Source of the DNA: Streptomyces himalayensis subsp. himalayensis | GTDB lineage: Bacteria; Actinomycetota; Actinomycetes; Streptomycetales; Streptomycetaceae | Assembly (NCBI RefSeq): GCF_013778455.1 | Contig: NZ_JACEHE010000011.1 | Span: 124,001-188,000, forward strand | Length of the DNA stretch: 64,000 nt | Reading direction: 5' to 3' | In this document: piece after piece, positions 1-9,656 of the stretch | Numbering within the stretch: the stretch's first letter is position 1 | Layout: each line of letters begins with the position of its first letter | The notes under the pieces: generated by a model | Database searches by the model: none | The model's input: the letters and a program-made list of their open reading frames with translations, nothing else | Told to the model about the DNA's origin: nothing | Translations under genes and position numbers: made by a program

Positions 1-1
1 C

Positions 2-754
2 ACGCAGACACTGCGTATCGGCTGCCGGGTCTTCTGCGTCGACTACCACGTCCCGGCCGTGCTCGCGAAGGAGGCGGCCACCATCGACCTGCTCTCCGAG
101 GGGCGGCTCGAGTTCGGCATCGGCGCCGGCTGGAGCGCCCCCGAATACCGGGCGATGGGGCTCGACTTCGCGGCGGCGCCGCAGCGCGTCACGAAACTGG
201 AGGAGGTGGTCGCCCTCGTCAAAGCCCACTGGTCCGGGCAGGAGCTCGACGCCAAGGGCGAGTACGTCAACGTGACGGGCTACGCGGGCCTGCCGCTCCC
301 GGCGCAGCGCCCACACCCACCCATCATGATCGGTGGCGGCCGCAGGCGCGTACTGTCCCTGGCCGCCCGCGAGGCGGACATCGTGAGCATCAATAACGTG
401 CCGTTCCAGCCGGTGAACTCCGATGGTCTGTCGCCCCGGGAGGAGGCCGCCCGCCGACTGGGCTACGTAAGGGACGCGGCGGGTGATCGGTTCGGCGGCT
501 TCGACATCGAGAGCTCTCCGTACTTCACCGAGGTCACCGATGACCCGGGGACCGCCGTCGCCCGCATCGCGAAGCTGATGCGGGTCCCCTCTGTGGGGCT
601 GCTCGACCACCCCAACGTGCTGGTCGGCACCGCCGACGAGATCGCCGAACGCCTCCAGGAGCGCCGCGAGGAGCTCGGCATCAACTACGTCACCGTCCAG
701 CAGTCGCAGATCGACAGCTTCGCTCCTGTCGCTGCGCGTCTGAGCGGCCGGTGA
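2..754 (+). CDS. LLM-class F420-type oxidoreductase, 5' partial
   Basis: The frame is open from base 2 to the TGA ending at 754, about 250 residues; the start lies before the window. The protein has the luciferase-like TIM-barrel signatures LSEGRLEFGIGAGW near the middle of the barrel and PPIMIGGGRRRVL further on, as in actinobacterial F420-dependent LLM oxidoreductases. The substrate cannot be told. It converges on the SDR gene that ends at 805. The 50-bp gap contains nothing obvious. Family assignment is firm; use of F420 rather than FMN is inferred from the actinomycete setting. Confidence 0.85.
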   Translation, partial: TQTLRIGCRVFCVDYHVPAVLAKEAATIDLLSEGRLEFGIGAGWSAPEYRAMGLDFAAAPQRVTKLEEVVALVKAHWSGQELDAKGEYVNVTGYAGLPLPAQRPHPPIMIGGGRRRVLSLAAREADIVSINNVPFQPVNSDGLSPREEAARRLGYVRDAAGDRFGGFDIESSPYFTEVTDDPGTAVARIAKLMRVPSVGLLDHPNVLVGTADEIAERLQERREELGINYVTVQQSQIDSFAPVAARLSGR

Positions 755-804
755 GGATGCCGGCGCGCCGACAAGGGCTTGGCGTCCTACGGCCGGTCGA
801 GCGG

Positions 805-1674
805 TTACGTTTCCCCGCCGGATGCGATGTGCTTCAGCAAGCTCGTCGGGGCGTAGTTGGCCCAGCCCGAGTCCGGCCAGTTGAACCATCCCGCTGAGGC
901 GAACGTGCCGCCGTCGGGATGGAGAGTAGTCCCGGTGACGTAGGCCGACAGCCCCGACGCGAGGAACACCACGCAGTTCGATACGTCCGTGACGCTCCCC
1001 ACCCGCCCCATGGGGATGGCGACGCGCACGCCGGCAGGGGTCGCGAGCGACTCGTCGCCGCTTGAGAACTTCAGGATGTTGGGCGTGGGGGTGTAGTCCG
1101 GGGCGACGTTGTTGACCCGGATGCCGTCGGGGGCGAGTTCGACGGCGAGTGTCCGCGCGAACTGCTCCACCGCCGCCTTGGCGGCCGCGTAGACGGCGAA
1201 ACCCGGCGCTGCCCGGTGCGCCTCGACCGTCGTGAGGTTGATGATGCTGCCCCCGCGTCCACCGGCCCGCATCCGTGGGGCGGCGAGGGAGCAGGCGTGC
1301 AGTACGTGGAGCAGGTTGGTACGCAAGAGCGCGTCCCAGCCCCGCGGAGTGGTCTCGGTGAACGGCGCTCGAAAGGTGCCCCCGACGACATTGACGAGCG
1401 TGTCGAGCCGGCCCCAGCGTTCGTCGACGGCGGCGAACAGTGCCGACAACGCGTCGGCGTCGCGAACGTCGCCCTGGTGCACGATCGCGTCACAACCCCG
1501 CTCGGCGAGCGACCGGCGAAGGACGTCCACCGCCTCGCCGTCGATGTCGATCACTGCCGCGAGGACGCCGCCCGCGGCCAGATCGGACACGATGGCCTCC
1601 CCGAGACCGCCCGCCCCACCGGTGACCACGGCGACTGTGCCTGCGAGCCCTCCGCGTTCCTCGAACCATCCCAC
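805..1674 (-). CDS. SDR family oxidoreductase
   Basis: A 289-residue short-chain dehydrogenase. The Rossmann glycine motif VVTGGAGGLGEA lies near residues 13-24, an N-x-V-G-type motif (LVNVVGG) follows, and the catalytic Y-x-x-x-K is YAAAKAA. The C-terminal GTTLHPDGGTF block is intact. I chose GTG at 1674 because GAGGAAGG precedes it at good spacing; an upstream extension of the same frame only overlaps the neighbouring gene antisense-free region in a non-natural composition. It lies 23 bp downstream of the LLM gene 1698-2600 on the same strand, so both are probably co-transcribed in a small catabolic operon. Substrate unknown. Confidence 0.88.
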   Translation of the reverse strand: MGWFEERGGLAGTVAVVTGGAGGLGEAIVSDLAAGGVLAAVIDIDGEAVDVLRRSLAERGCDAIVHQGDVRDADALSALFAAVDERWGRLDTLVNVVGGTFRAPFTETTPRGWDALLRTNLLHVLHACSLAAPRMRAGGRGGSIINLTTVEAHRAAPGFAVYAAAKAAVEQFARTLAVELAPDGIRVNNVAPDYTPTPNILKFSSGDESLATPAGVRVAIPMGRVGSVTDVSNCVVFLASGLSAYVTGTTLHPDGGTFASAGWFNWPDSGWANYAPTSLLKHIASGGET

Positions 1675-1697
1675 GCGCGCTGCCTTCCTCCCCGCCG

Positions 1698-2600
1698 TCA
1701 CGACAAATAGGTCGAGCCGAAGGCCTCGAGGAACTCCAGCGTGGCCGAGGGCGAGTGGGTGCCGCTCGACACCACCACCCATGTGACACCGGCCTTCTCG
1801 AGCTCCGCGAACGCTTCCCGATGGCGGTCGGGCTCGACGGTCGGTGAGTGAATTCCGGCGCCCTGGTAGGAGTACAGCACGTCGATCCGCTCGGAACGCC
1901 CGGCCGCGGCCGCCGCCTCCCGCAACTCGGCTATGGCGACAGCCAGTTCCTGCACCGAACCGAGGCTGGGCGTACGAGCGGTGGCGCTGAGCTGGGCTCC
2001 GCCGGACATCGGCATCCACCCCTGCGCCCGCTCGGCGACGCGGCGACGGCTGAGCTTCGAGTTGCCGCCCACCCAGATCGGGATGGGGTCCTGGACCGGC
2101 CGGGGCCTCGCTATCACGTCACGCGCACTGAAGTGCCGTCCCTGATAGCTGAACGGCTCCCCGCTCCAGTGCAAGGGCAGCACGTCGAGGGCCTCGTCGA
2201 ACAGGGCGTTGCGTTCCTCCATGTCGACACCCAGGGCGTGGAACTCGCTCTTCTGGTATCCCGTGCCGAGGCCGAGGAACAGGCGTCCTCCCGAGAGCTT
2301 GTCCAGCGTCGCTGCGGCTTTGGCGAGGAGGAACGGGTTCCGGTAGGGCGAGACCGCCAGATAGGTGAGCAGCCGCAGACGTTCCGTCGCTGCGGCCGCA
2401 TAGGCGAGCGCGACGAACGGGTCGAGCGTCTGATGGCCGCCCGAGGCCAGCCACCGGGCACCCGGCACTGGATGCTCGCTGAGCGACAACCCGTCGAACC
2501 CGGCCCGCTCCGCCGCCACAGCAACCTCACGCAGTGGCCCGGCATCGAGAACGTCGCCGTCGGGCCCGTTCGTCTCCGGATAGTGGAAGATGAAGCGCAT
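1698..2600 (-). CDS. LLM-class F420-type oxidoreductase
   Basis: A 300-residue luciferase-like monooxygenase-fold protein starting MRFIFHYPE. It shows the family blocks KLSGGRLFLGLGTGY and PIPIWVGGNS. The ATG at 2600 is preceded by GAGGTGA, which decides the start against a longer upstream frame. It is the second LLM enzyme in the first 3 kb and appears to be the first gene of an operon with the SDR that ends at 805. Such enzymes commonly use F420 or FMN in hydride transfer or hydroxylation; nothing here identifies the substrate. Confidence 0.88.
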   Translation of the reverse strand: MRFIFHYPETNGPDGDVLDAGPLREVAVAAERAGFDGLSLSEHPVPGARWLASGGHQTLDPFVALAYAAAATERLRLLTYLAVSPYRNPFLLAKAAATLDKLSGGRLFLGLGTGYQKSEFHALGVDMEERNALFDEALDVLPLHWSGEPFSYQGRHFSARDVIARPRPVQDPIPIWVGGNSKLSRRRVAERAQGWMPMSGGAQLSATARTPSLGSVQELAVAIAELREAAAAAGRSERIDVLYSYQGAGIHSPTVEPDRHREAFAELEKAGVTWVVVSSGTHSPSATLEFLEAFGSTYLS

Positions 2601-2745
2601 CGTCACCTCGGAATCCAGGGGTTCACATCGGTTCGGCGCGCCGGTGGGCATCGAGTCCGCCGGAGCGGGGGAGGGCGGTCTGGCGAGTTTGGGCCTGCGC
2701 CTCCTCATATCGGTTGGCGTATCAGCACCTCAGGACGCCGGCACG

Positions 2746-3524
2746 TCAGCGGGCGACGTACCCGCCGTCGACAGGGATCGCCGTCCCGGTGACGAATGAC
2801 GACTCGTCGCTGGCGAGGAAGAGCACAGCGGCTGCCAGCTCTGCGGCATGCCCCACCGGCCCATCGGCTGAGGCGGGCGTGACTCGTGCGGTGGCGTCGA
2901 GCTGCCGTCCGCGGCAGCACTGGCCAACCCCGTCCAGGTCATGCCCGGACAGATGGCGTTGACCCGCACTCCCTGTGTGGCGAAGTCGAGTGCGGCCGAC
3001 TTGGTGAGCTGTACGACCCCGCCCTTGGCCGCCGCATACACGGCCTTGCCCTTCCAGCCCACGAGGCCCGCTGTCGACGCCGTGTTGATGACCGAGCCCC
3101 CGCCGCCGCGGAGCATGGCGGGGATCCCGTACTTCATGCCGAGGAAGACACCCTTGAGGTTCACCGCGATCAGGTTGTCGAAGGTCGCCTCGTCGAACTC
3201 GGTGAGCGGGTGGGGCGGGCCACCGAAGCCGGCGTTGTTGAAGAGCACGTCGAGCCGCCCGAACTCCTGCACGGCCGTGTCTATCATGGCGGCCACCTCG
3301 TCGGACCGGGCGACATCGACGTGCACGGGGACCGCGCCGTCGCCGATCGCGGTTGCCGCTTCCTTCTCTCGGCCGCTGATGTCGGCGCAGACGACTTTCG
3401 CACCCTCCTCAGCGAAGAGCACGGCGGCTGCTCGGCCGATGCCGGAGCCGGCGCCGGTGACGACCGCGACCTTGCCCTCGAGCCGCCGGCGTATGCGATC
3501 GGTCGCCAAGGGAGAATCAGCCAT
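2746..3524 (-). pseudogene. SDR family oxidoreductase with C-terminal frameshift
   Basis: Residues 1 to about 225 are a normal classical SDR: VVTGAGSGIGRAA cofactor motif, LFNNAG, and catalytic YAAAKGG. After PMGRWGMP the expected family tail is found in another frame: ELAAAVLFLASDESS followed by a TGA at 2746. Inserting one base at about 2843-2846 joins the two frames into a full-length protein ending VDGGYVAR. The frame as it stands would instead run to 2730 with an unrelated Ser/Pro-rich tail. Either the gene lost its last 30 residues recently or the base is a sequencing error. The last beta strand region of SDRs is usually needed for folding or tetramer contacts. Confidence 0.85.
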
Positions 3525-3569
3525 GCTGGCAGTGTACTCAGCGCGGGAGTGTTGGATAGAGTATGACTC

Positions 3570-4493
3570 TCATTTTTGAAATGCTGATTCTCGAGCCAGC
3601 GACGCCTTGTACAGCACGTTGGTGGCGAGGCGCATATGGGCGGCGTCGACCAGCCTGCCGTCGCGACCGATCGCGCCCACGCCCTCCGCCTCGGACTCGC
3701 GGTAGATCTCCATGGCCTCACGGGCCTCTTCGATCTCCTGGGCGGTCGGGGTGAAGACCTCGTTGGCGATGGGCACTTGGTCGGGGTGGATCGCCCACTT
3801 GCCGTCGTAGCCCATCAGGCTCGCGTGCACGGCGGACCTGCGATAGCCCTCGGCATCGCGGTAGTCCGGGTACGGTGCGTCGATCGCGTCGACCCCCGCG
3901 GCCCGCGCCGCAGCGAGCACCGTGGCGCGCGCGAAGTGCCAGAAGTCGCCCGGGTACTCGCCGACCGGATCGAAGTTGCCGTTCACGCGCGCCCGTAGCG
4001 ACGCCGAAAGATCGCCCGCACCGAAGATGACCGCCTCGAGGCGTGAGCTAGCACGTGCTATCTCGGCCGCGTTGGCCAGCCCCTCGGCCTCTTCGATGAG
4101 CACCTCCAGGCCGATGGGCCGGGTCAGCCGGAGCTTCGTCTCCAGCTGGGTGAGCAGGACGTCGACCCACCAGACGTCCCGTGCCGATCGCGCCTTGGGC
4201 ACGATGAGGACATCCAGAGCGTCGCGCGCGCCGGTGACGACCTCGATGATGTCGCCGTGGCACCAGGGTGTGTCGATGGCGTTCACGCGGACGGCCCGGA
4301 CGGTCCGTCCCCAGTCCAGGTCCGTCAGCGCCGCGACGGCGATGCCGCGCGCCGCATCCTTGGCGGACGGCGCGCACGCGTCTTCGAGATCGAGGAAGAC
4401 GAAGTCGGCGCCGGAGCTCGCCGCCTTCTCGCACATGCGCTCGCTGCTGGCCGGTGTGGCCAACTCCGAGCGCCGGGCGCGTGGTTCTCGCAC
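3570..4493 (-). CDS. CitE-like HpcH/HpaI-family acyl-CoA lyase
   Basis: A 307-residue TIM-barrel protein of the HpcH/HpaI aldolase / citrate lyase beta family. The start of the barrel reads RSELATPASSERMCEKAA, followed by FVFLDLEDACAPSAK, the family's Mg-binding acidic segment, and later GYDGKWAIHPDQV, also diagnostic. Relatives cleave or hydrolyse malyl-, citramalyl- or related CoA esters. The GTG at 4493 has GGAGG five bases upstream, so I prefer it to the GTG at 4556. It sits 45 bp upstream of the SDR gene on the same strand, suggesting one catabolic transcription unit from here down to 805. Confidence 0.82.
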   Translation of the reverse strand: MREPRARRSELATPASSERMCEKAASSGADFVFLDLEDACAPSAKDAARGIAVAALTDLDWGRTVRAVRVNAIDTPWCHGDIIEVVTGARDALDVLIVPKARSARDVWWVDVLLTQLETKLRLTRPIGLEVLIEEAEGLANAAEIARASSRLEAVIFGAGDLSASLRARVNGNFDPVGEYPGDFWHFARATVLAAARAAGVDAIDAPYPDYRDAEGYRRSAVHASLMGYDGKWAIHPDQVPIANEVFTPTAQEIEEAREAMEIYRESEAEGVGAIGRDGRLVDAAHMRLATNVLYKASLARESAFQK

Positions 4494-4675
4494 AGTGGCC
4501 TCCACAAGGTCGGGTGGGATGGCACCCGCCGCCCGCAGGGCGGCCGCCACCTGCACACGTCACTGGTCCGGGATCCGGAATGTCCCGTGCGGTTCCCAGT
4601 GCGGATATCGGCATTCTCACGAATCGTAAATAGCATATCCGTCGACTGTGTGCTGCAATCCAGACCTTTGACAGC

Positions 4676-4740
4676 TCACACTCGCAGCGCGTTGAACACA
4701 AGCCTCGTGATCTGCTCGACACTCGTGTCGAAGTCGCACT
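4676..4740 (-). pseudogene. possible TetR regulator C-terminal scrap
   Basis: The minus frame ending at 4676 reads FDTSVEQITRLVFNALRV before its stop. This resembles the last helix of TetR-family ligand domains. Nothing upstream in any frame continues into a TetR fold, so at most this is a remnant. The call rests on one short helix-like stretch and is weak. A palindrome at 4834 lies between it and the ABC operon. Confidence 0.25.
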
Positions 4741-4833
4741 GCGGATGGCCTGGACGAGCCACTGGTGGGGGTGACGGGCCAGGACGGGCCCGGATCCCGG
4801 CGACCGCCGTGATCACCGGTGACCCCATGAGAC

Positions 4834-4849
4834 GGCTATGGACATAGCC
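4834..4849. promoter_or_regulatory. 16-bp palindrome upstream of the ABC operon
   Basis: GGCTATGGACATAGCC is a perfect 7-2-7 inverted repeat, 138 bp before the first ABC permease start. Its size and position suit an operator for a dimeric repressor. The rest of the 4494-4986 gap contains no gene beyond the possible TetR scrap. Confidence 0.4.
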
Positions 4850-4986
4850 ATACGTGTCGCCACCGCCCCGGGAGAGCGATGCCCAGGACCAATGCCCTGA
4901 GACCAGAACCAATGCCCCAAGAAGCGTGCACGGGTGCGCGGGCACCCAGCTGCTCAGCTCGCATCGCCTCAGGAAAGCGAGTCGCA

Positions 4987-5940
4987 ATGGTGCTCCCCGT
5001 TGTGAGACGTGTGGGTCGAAGTCTCCTCGTCGTACTGCTGGTCACGATGGGGGTGACGCTGCTGCTGAGCCTCGCTCCGGGCTCCGTCGCCGAGGTCGTT
5101 CTCGGGCCTGACGCGACACCCGAGACTGTCGGGGCGATGGAAACCCAACTGGGGCTCGACCAGCCGCTGTGGGGGCAGTACTGGGACTGGCTCACCGCGG
5201 CAGCCCAAGGCGACCTGGGGAACTCGCCGGTGACGGGGCAGTCCGTCAGTACGGCGATCGTGGAAAGGCTGCCGGTCACCCTGCAGTTGGCGGCGATGGC
5301 CCTGGTGCTCGCCCTCGCCGTCGCGGTGCTGCTGGCCGTCGCCTCGGCCGTGCGCCCCGGAAGCCCGGTGGACCGGCTGATCAACGCGGTGTCGTCGGTG
5401 TTCCTCTCAGTGCCGGCGTTCATCGCCGGCCCGGTGCTGATCTACTTCTTCGCCCTCCAGCTCGGCTGGTTCCCCGTGACGGGATGGTCGCCGGCCAGTG
5501 AGGGCATCGGGGCCAACCTGCGAGGCGCCGTGCTGCCGACGGTGGCCATCGCCCTGACGGAGATCGCGGCGTTCCACCGGCTGCTGCGCACGGACCTCAT
5601 CGGGACGCTGGGGGAGGACTTCGTCGGAGCTGCCCGGGCCAAAGGCGTGAGCGGCACGTACGTGATGTTCCGTCATGCCCTGCGCCCGTCCTCGTTCTCC
5701 CTGATCACGCTCGCCGGCATCAACCTGGGACGGCTGATCGGCGGGACGGTGATCGTCGAGACGCTGTTCACCCTGCCCGGTCTCGGGCAGCTGCTGGCGT
5801 CCGCGATCACCTCCCGGGACGTGGTGACGGTGCAGGGAATCGTGGTGTTCATCGCGGTGGTCTACGTCATGGTCAACATGCTGGTCGACCTGAGCTACGG
5901 GCTCATCGATCCGCGCGTCAGGAAGGCGGCCAAGGCATGA
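4987..5940 (+). CDS. ABC transporter permease, DppB/OppB type
   Basis: A 317-residue integral membrane permease, first gene of a five-gene oligopeptide/nickel-type importer operon. Several hydrophobic segments are visible, beginning with SLLVVLLVTMGVTLLL. The cytoplasmic coupling loop VGAARAKGVSGTYVMFRHA is the EAA-type loop that docks on the ATPase. I chose ATG 4987 because AGGAAAG precedes it. It overlaps the next permease by ATGA at 5937. The substrate may be a di- or oligopeptide, nickel chelate or another small molecule; the sequence does not decide. Confidence 0.9.
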   Translation: MVLPVVRRVGRSLLVVLLVTMGVTLLLSLAPGSVAEVVLGPDATPETVGAMETQLGLDQPLWGQYWDWLTAAAQGDLGNSPVTGQSVSTAIVERLPVTLQLAAMALVLALAVAVLLAVASAVRPGSPVDRLINAVSSVFLSVPAFIAGPVLIYFFALQLGWFPVTGWSPASEGIGANLRGAVLPTVAIALTEIAAFHRLLRTDLIGTLGEDFVGAARAKGVSGTYVMFRHALRPSSFSLITLAGINLGRLIGGTVIVETLFTLPGLGQLLASAITSRDVVTVQGIVVFIAVVYVMVNMLVDLSYGLIDPRVRKAAKA

Positions 5941-6839
5941 CGCAGTCGGATGTGAAGGCCGTGCCCGAGGCCGCCGCTTCCTGGGGCGATGGCGCACGAG
6001 AGCCGGTGGTACCGCGGGTCAGCGAGCCGCGCTCGGTGCTGGTGTACCTGTCGTACGGCTGGCTGTTCGCCGTGGTCGCGGTGGCGCTGCTGGCCGGCGT
6101 GCTGCCCCTGGCGTCCTTTGCGGTCCCGGTCGGCCCACCGCGGCAGGCCCCGCAGCTCGGCTCGTTGGACTTGCTGCTGGGCACCGACAGCCAGGGCCGG
6201 TCCATCCTGTCCCGGTGTGCGTACGGAGCGCAGGTGTCCCTCGTGGTGGGCGCCGCCGCCGGACTGGTCGGAGCAGCCATCGGAACCGCCCTGGGCATGC
6301 CTGCCGGCTATTTCGGCAAGCGCGCCGACTCCTTGGTGCGGCTGGTGGCCGACGCGATGCTCGCCTTCCCGCCGCTGATCCTCCTGCTGGCGCTCTCGTC
6401 GATTCTGACCCCGAGCGTGCGTACCCTGCTGGTGGGCCTGACGCTGCTGATCGTCCCCTCGTACATCCGCCTGGCCAGGGCCAACACCCTTGCATGGGCG
6501 GCCAGGGACTTCGTTTTGGCCGCGCGCAACATGGGCGCGGGACACCGGCGCGTGCTGACCCGGGAGATCATGCCGAACTTCCTGCCCACGCTGGGCGCGT
6601 ACCTCCCGGTCGTGATGGCCGCGCTGATCGTGGCCGAGGGCTCCCTGAGCTTCCTCGGCCTGGGGATCCCACCGCCGCGCCCCAGCTGGGGCGGGATGAT
6701 CGCCGAAGGCAAGGACTCCATCGCGGAATCGCCGCACATGGTGTTTGTCCCCTCCTTCGTCATCTTCCTGACCGTCTTCGCGTTGAACCAGGCCGGCGAC
6801 CACCTGCGCCACCGGTTCGACCGCACGCTGCGCGGATGA
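5937..6839 (+). CDS. ABC transporter permease, DppC/OppC type
   Basis: A 300-residue partner permease. It starts in the ATGA overlap with the upstream gene, implying coupled translation. It has the DppC-type N-terminal segment, then the periplasmic-side motif LLGTDSQGRSILSR, the transmembrane domain, and the EAA-type loop AARNMGAGHRRVLTREI. SFLGLGIPPPRPSWG is the typical C-terminal block of this family. The stop is followed by 126 bp before the binding-protein gene, with a plausible ribosome site (CAGGAAGGG) for that gene at the end. Confidence 0.9.
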   Translation: MTQSDVKAVPEAAASWGDGAREPVVPRVSEPRSVLVYLSYGWLFAVVAVALLAGVLPLASFAVPVGPPRQAPQLGSLDLLLGTDSQGRSILSRCAYGAQVSLVVGAAAGLVGAAIGTALGMPAGYFGKRADSLVRLVADAMLAFPPLILLLALSSILTPSVRTLLVGLTLLIVPSYIRLARANTLAWAARDFVLAARNMGAGHRRVLTREIMPNFLPTLGAYLPVVMAALIVAEGSLSFLGLGIPPPRPSWGGMIAEGKDSIAESPHMVFVPSFVIFLTVFALNQAGDHLRHRFDRTLRG

Positions 6840-6965
6840 CCGGCGGCCCGCCCTCCGGGGCCGCAGCCCAGCACGCGCTCCACGACAAACCCGCCCCTCC
6901 CTCTCCGTGATGCGGGAGAGCGAGAAACGTCAGGTCCCCATCCCACCGCTCAGGAAGGGTCGACG

Positions 6966-8546
6966 ATGATCCGACGACATGGACGCTTCGCTCACCTCGC
7001 CGCGGCCTGCGGCACCGCCCTGCTCCTCCTGTCGACGGCGTGCGGCGGGGCCGGCTCTGGCACGTCGTCAGGCTCCACTGCCACCGCCGGCAAGCCCGTC
7101 TCCGGCGGCACCGCGCGCGTTCTGCAACTCAGCGAGCCGCGGAGCCTGGACCCCGCCCTCACCGGCAACTCATGGGTGACCGGCGGCTTCGTGGGCAATG
7201 CACTGTACGGCACGCTGATGACCAACGACACGCGCACGGGCAAGGTGCAGTTCAAGATGGCCGAGTCCTTCACCACCGAGGACGGCGGGAGGACCTTCGA
7301 GCTGAAGCTGCGTGACGGGCTGAAGTTCACCGACGGGACTCCGCTGGACGCCGCGGCCGTGAAGTTCAACTGGGACCGCACCAAGGACCCGGCCACAGGG
7401 TCCTACACCATCCAGGAGGCCTCGCTGATGGCCTCGACCGAGGTGGTGGACGCCACCACGCTCAAGGTCACCATGGTCCAGCCGGTCGCGAACTACGCGC
7501 AGGCAGTGCTCTCCACCACGCTGAACTGGATCGCCTCGCCGAAGGCGCTTAAGGCGGGCCGGCAGGCGTTCGACGCCAAGCCGGTCGGCGCAGGCCCCTA
7601 CACCCTCAAGAAGTGGACCCGCCAGGCCTCCATCGAACTGGCCAAGAACCCCGACTACTACGACGCCCCCAAGCCCTACCTGGACAGTCTCACCATACGG
7701 CCGGCCCTGGACACCAAGCAGCGGATCGACACCATGACGAGCGGTGGCGCCGACGTGGCGATCGAGACGAACTGGAAGAACATCGCCCAGGCCACCGACA
7801 CGGGGTACCCCACCGTCACCGCACCGCTCAGCGGCGGCATGTATATGGCCATGAACGCCCGCAGGGCGCCGTTCGACGACGTACGGGCACGGAAGGCCGT
7901 CGCCGCGGCATTCGACTTCGAGACGATGAAGCAGTCCGTCTACAACGGCGAGGGGAAGGCGGCGGACACGCTCTTCGAGAAGACCTCGCCGTTCTACTCG
8001 GACATCAAGCTGACGCAGACGAACCGGGATGCCGCGCAGAAGCTCTTCGACGAACTCGCGGCCGACGGAAAGCCGGTGTCCTTCACCTTCAAGACCTTCC
8101 CCTCCACGGAGAACAGGGCCATGGCGGAGAGCCTGCAGACCCAGCTGAGCCGGTTCAAGAACGTCGACGTCAAGGTCAAGGTGGTCGACTACGCGGACAA
8201 CCTCGCACTGCACGCCACGCACGACTTCGACATGCTGGTCAGCTCCGCCAACTTCATCGACCCCGAGAGCCGGTTGTACAGCGCCTTCCACGGCGAGTCC
8301 CGCGCCAACATGTCCGGCGTCGACGACGAGGCACTGAACGCCGCCCTGCTGAAGGGACGTACCGCCACCTCCACCGAGGAGCGGAACGCCGCGTACAAGA
8401 CGGTGCAGGAGCGACTGGCCGAGCTCGTCCCGGGCATCTTCATCGGCCGTTCCGCGCCCAGTGCCGTGACGGGAAAGAACGTCCACGGCATCGTCCTGTA
8501 CGGCGAGGGCTCGCTGCTGCCCGAGCAGCTGTGGATCCAGAAGTAG
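6966..8546 (+). CDS. ABC transporter substrate-binding lipoprotein, family 5
   Basis: A 526-residue extracellular solute-binding protein (SBP_bac_5, DppA/OppA/NikA type). It has a basic N-terminus, a hydrophobic core and a lipobox LLSTAC with the lipidated Cys near residue 26, so it is anchored outside the membrane. The family block FELKLRDGLKFTDGTPLDA is present, as is the later VGAGPYTLKKW. The position in the operon between permeases and ATPases is usual. This protein sets the substrate specificity, which cannot be read by eye. Confidence 0.93.
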   Translation: MIRRHGRFAHLAAACGTALLLLSTACGGAGSGTSSGSTATAGKPVSGGTARVLQLSEPRSLDPALTGNSWVTGGFVGNALYGTLMTNDTRTGKVQFKMAESFTTEDGGRTFELKLRDGLKFTDGTPLDAAAVKFNWDRTKDPATGSYTIQEASLMASTEVVDATTLKVTMVQPVANYAQAVLSTTLNWIASPKALKAGRQAFDAKPVGAGPYTLKKWTRQASIELAKNPDYYDAPKPYLDSLTIRPALDTKQRIDTMTSGGADVAIETNWKNIAQATDTGYPTVTAPLSGGMYMAMNARRAPFDDVRARKAVAAAFDFETMKQSVYNGEGKAADTLFEKTSPFYSDIKLTQTNRDAAQKLFDELAADGKPVSFTFKTFPSTENRAMAESLQTQLSRFKNVDVKVKVVDYADNLALHATHDFDMLVSSANFIDPESRLYSAFHGESRANMSGVDDEALNAALLKGRTATSTEERNAAYKTVQERLAELVPGIFIGRSAPSAVTGKNVHGIVLYGEGSLLPEQLWIQK

Positions 8547-8606
8547 GCACCGCCCGCCCGGTGACCACCGGACCCGTTCCACCATCCGCTCGGTCGAGGG
8601 AGCAGC

Positions 8607-9656
8607 ATGTCGGACGAGAGGCCGCCTGAGGCCGTGAGTACCCAGCCCCTGCTACGGGTGCGCCATCTGCGTACCCACATCGGCACCCCGCGGGGGACCG
8701 TGCGCGCGGTGGACGGCGTGTCCCTGGAGGTCGAACGGGACCAGGCCCTGGGGGTCGTGGGGGAGTCCGGGTCCGGCAAGTCGGTGATGGCCCGGGCCCT
8801 CATGGGCCTGCTGCCGCCGCGGTCCGCGAGCTCGGGGGAGGTGTTCTTCCAGGGGCGTGACCTGCTGTCCCTCTCCCGCAAGGAGCAGTCGGAGGTGTGG
8901 GGCAAGCAGATCGCCATGGTCTTCCAGGACCCCGGCCGCCCCCTCAACCCGGTCGTGCGGGTCGAACGCCAGCTGACCGAGGGGATGCGCCGGCAGCTGG
9001 GCGTCGGCAGGTCCGAGGCCCGCGGCCGGGCGGTCGGTCTCCTGCGGGAGGTCGGTGTGCCCGACCCCGAGCGGCGGCTGCGGAACTACCCCCACGAACT
9101 GTCCGGCGGCATGCGCCAGCGGGTGGTGATCGCCATCGCCCTGGCCTGCGAACCCGATCTGCTGATCGCCGACGAGCCGACCACCGCACTGGATGTGACG
9201 GTCCAACGGCAGATCCTGGACCTGTTGCGCCGCGTGCAGCGGGAGCGGAGCATGTCCCTGATCCTGATCAGCCATGACCTCGCGGTGGTCGCCGGCCGCA
9301 CCGACCGGGTAGCCGTCATGTATGCAGGCCGGCTTGCCGAGACCGGCTCCACCCGCGAGGTCTTCGACGCACCCCGGCACCGGTACACCCGGGCGCTGCT
9401 GGCGGCCACCCCCGCCCTCGACCACAAACGGCACACCCCCCTCCGTCTGATCCCCGGCTCGCTGCCGGATCCGACGGAGCTGCCGGAAGGCTGCCGCTTC
9501 GCCGCGCGCTGTGCGCACGCCGCCGAGGAATGCCTCGACCTCGACCCGTACCTGGCACCCGTCGGCGCCGACCACCATGTCGCCTGCGCCAATCCGGCGG
9601 CAGCACCCACGGCACCCACGACGCTCGCTTCAGGAGGCGATCCCCTTGGCCGGTAG
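8607..9656 (+). CDS. ABC transporter ATP-binding protein, DppD/OppD type
   Basis: A 349-residue ATPase with Walker A GESGSGKS, Q-loop FQDPGRPLNP, signature LSGGMRQR and Walker B LLIADEPTTALD. The C-terminal oligopeptide-transporter extension has the Cys-containing block GCRFAARCAHAAEECL, which in relatives can bind an iron-sulfur cluster. It ends inside the start region of the second ATPase (11-base overlap with the TTG start at 9646). It forms a heterodimer with that protein on the cytoplasmic face. Confidence 0.92.
   Translation: MSDERPPEAVSTQPLLRVRHLRTHIGTPRGTVRAVDGVSLEVERDQALGVVGESGSGKSVMARALMGLLPPRSASSGEVFFQGRDLLSLSRKEQSEVWGKQIAMVFQDPGRPLNPVVRVERQLTEGMRRQLGVGRSEARGRAVGLLREVGVPDPERRLRNYPHELSGGMRQRVVIAIALACEPDLLIADEPTTALDVTVQRQILDLLRRVQRERSMSLILISHDLAVVAGRTDRVAVMYAGRLAETGSTREVFDAPRHRYTRALLAATPALDHKRHTPLRLIPGSLPDPTELPEGCRFAARCAHAAEECLDLDPYLAPVGADHHVACANPAAAPTAPTTLASGGDPLGR

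Noticed and set aside
7170..8585. Minus-strand open frame of about 470 codons
   Set aside because: Antisense to the substrate-binding lipoprotein gene.
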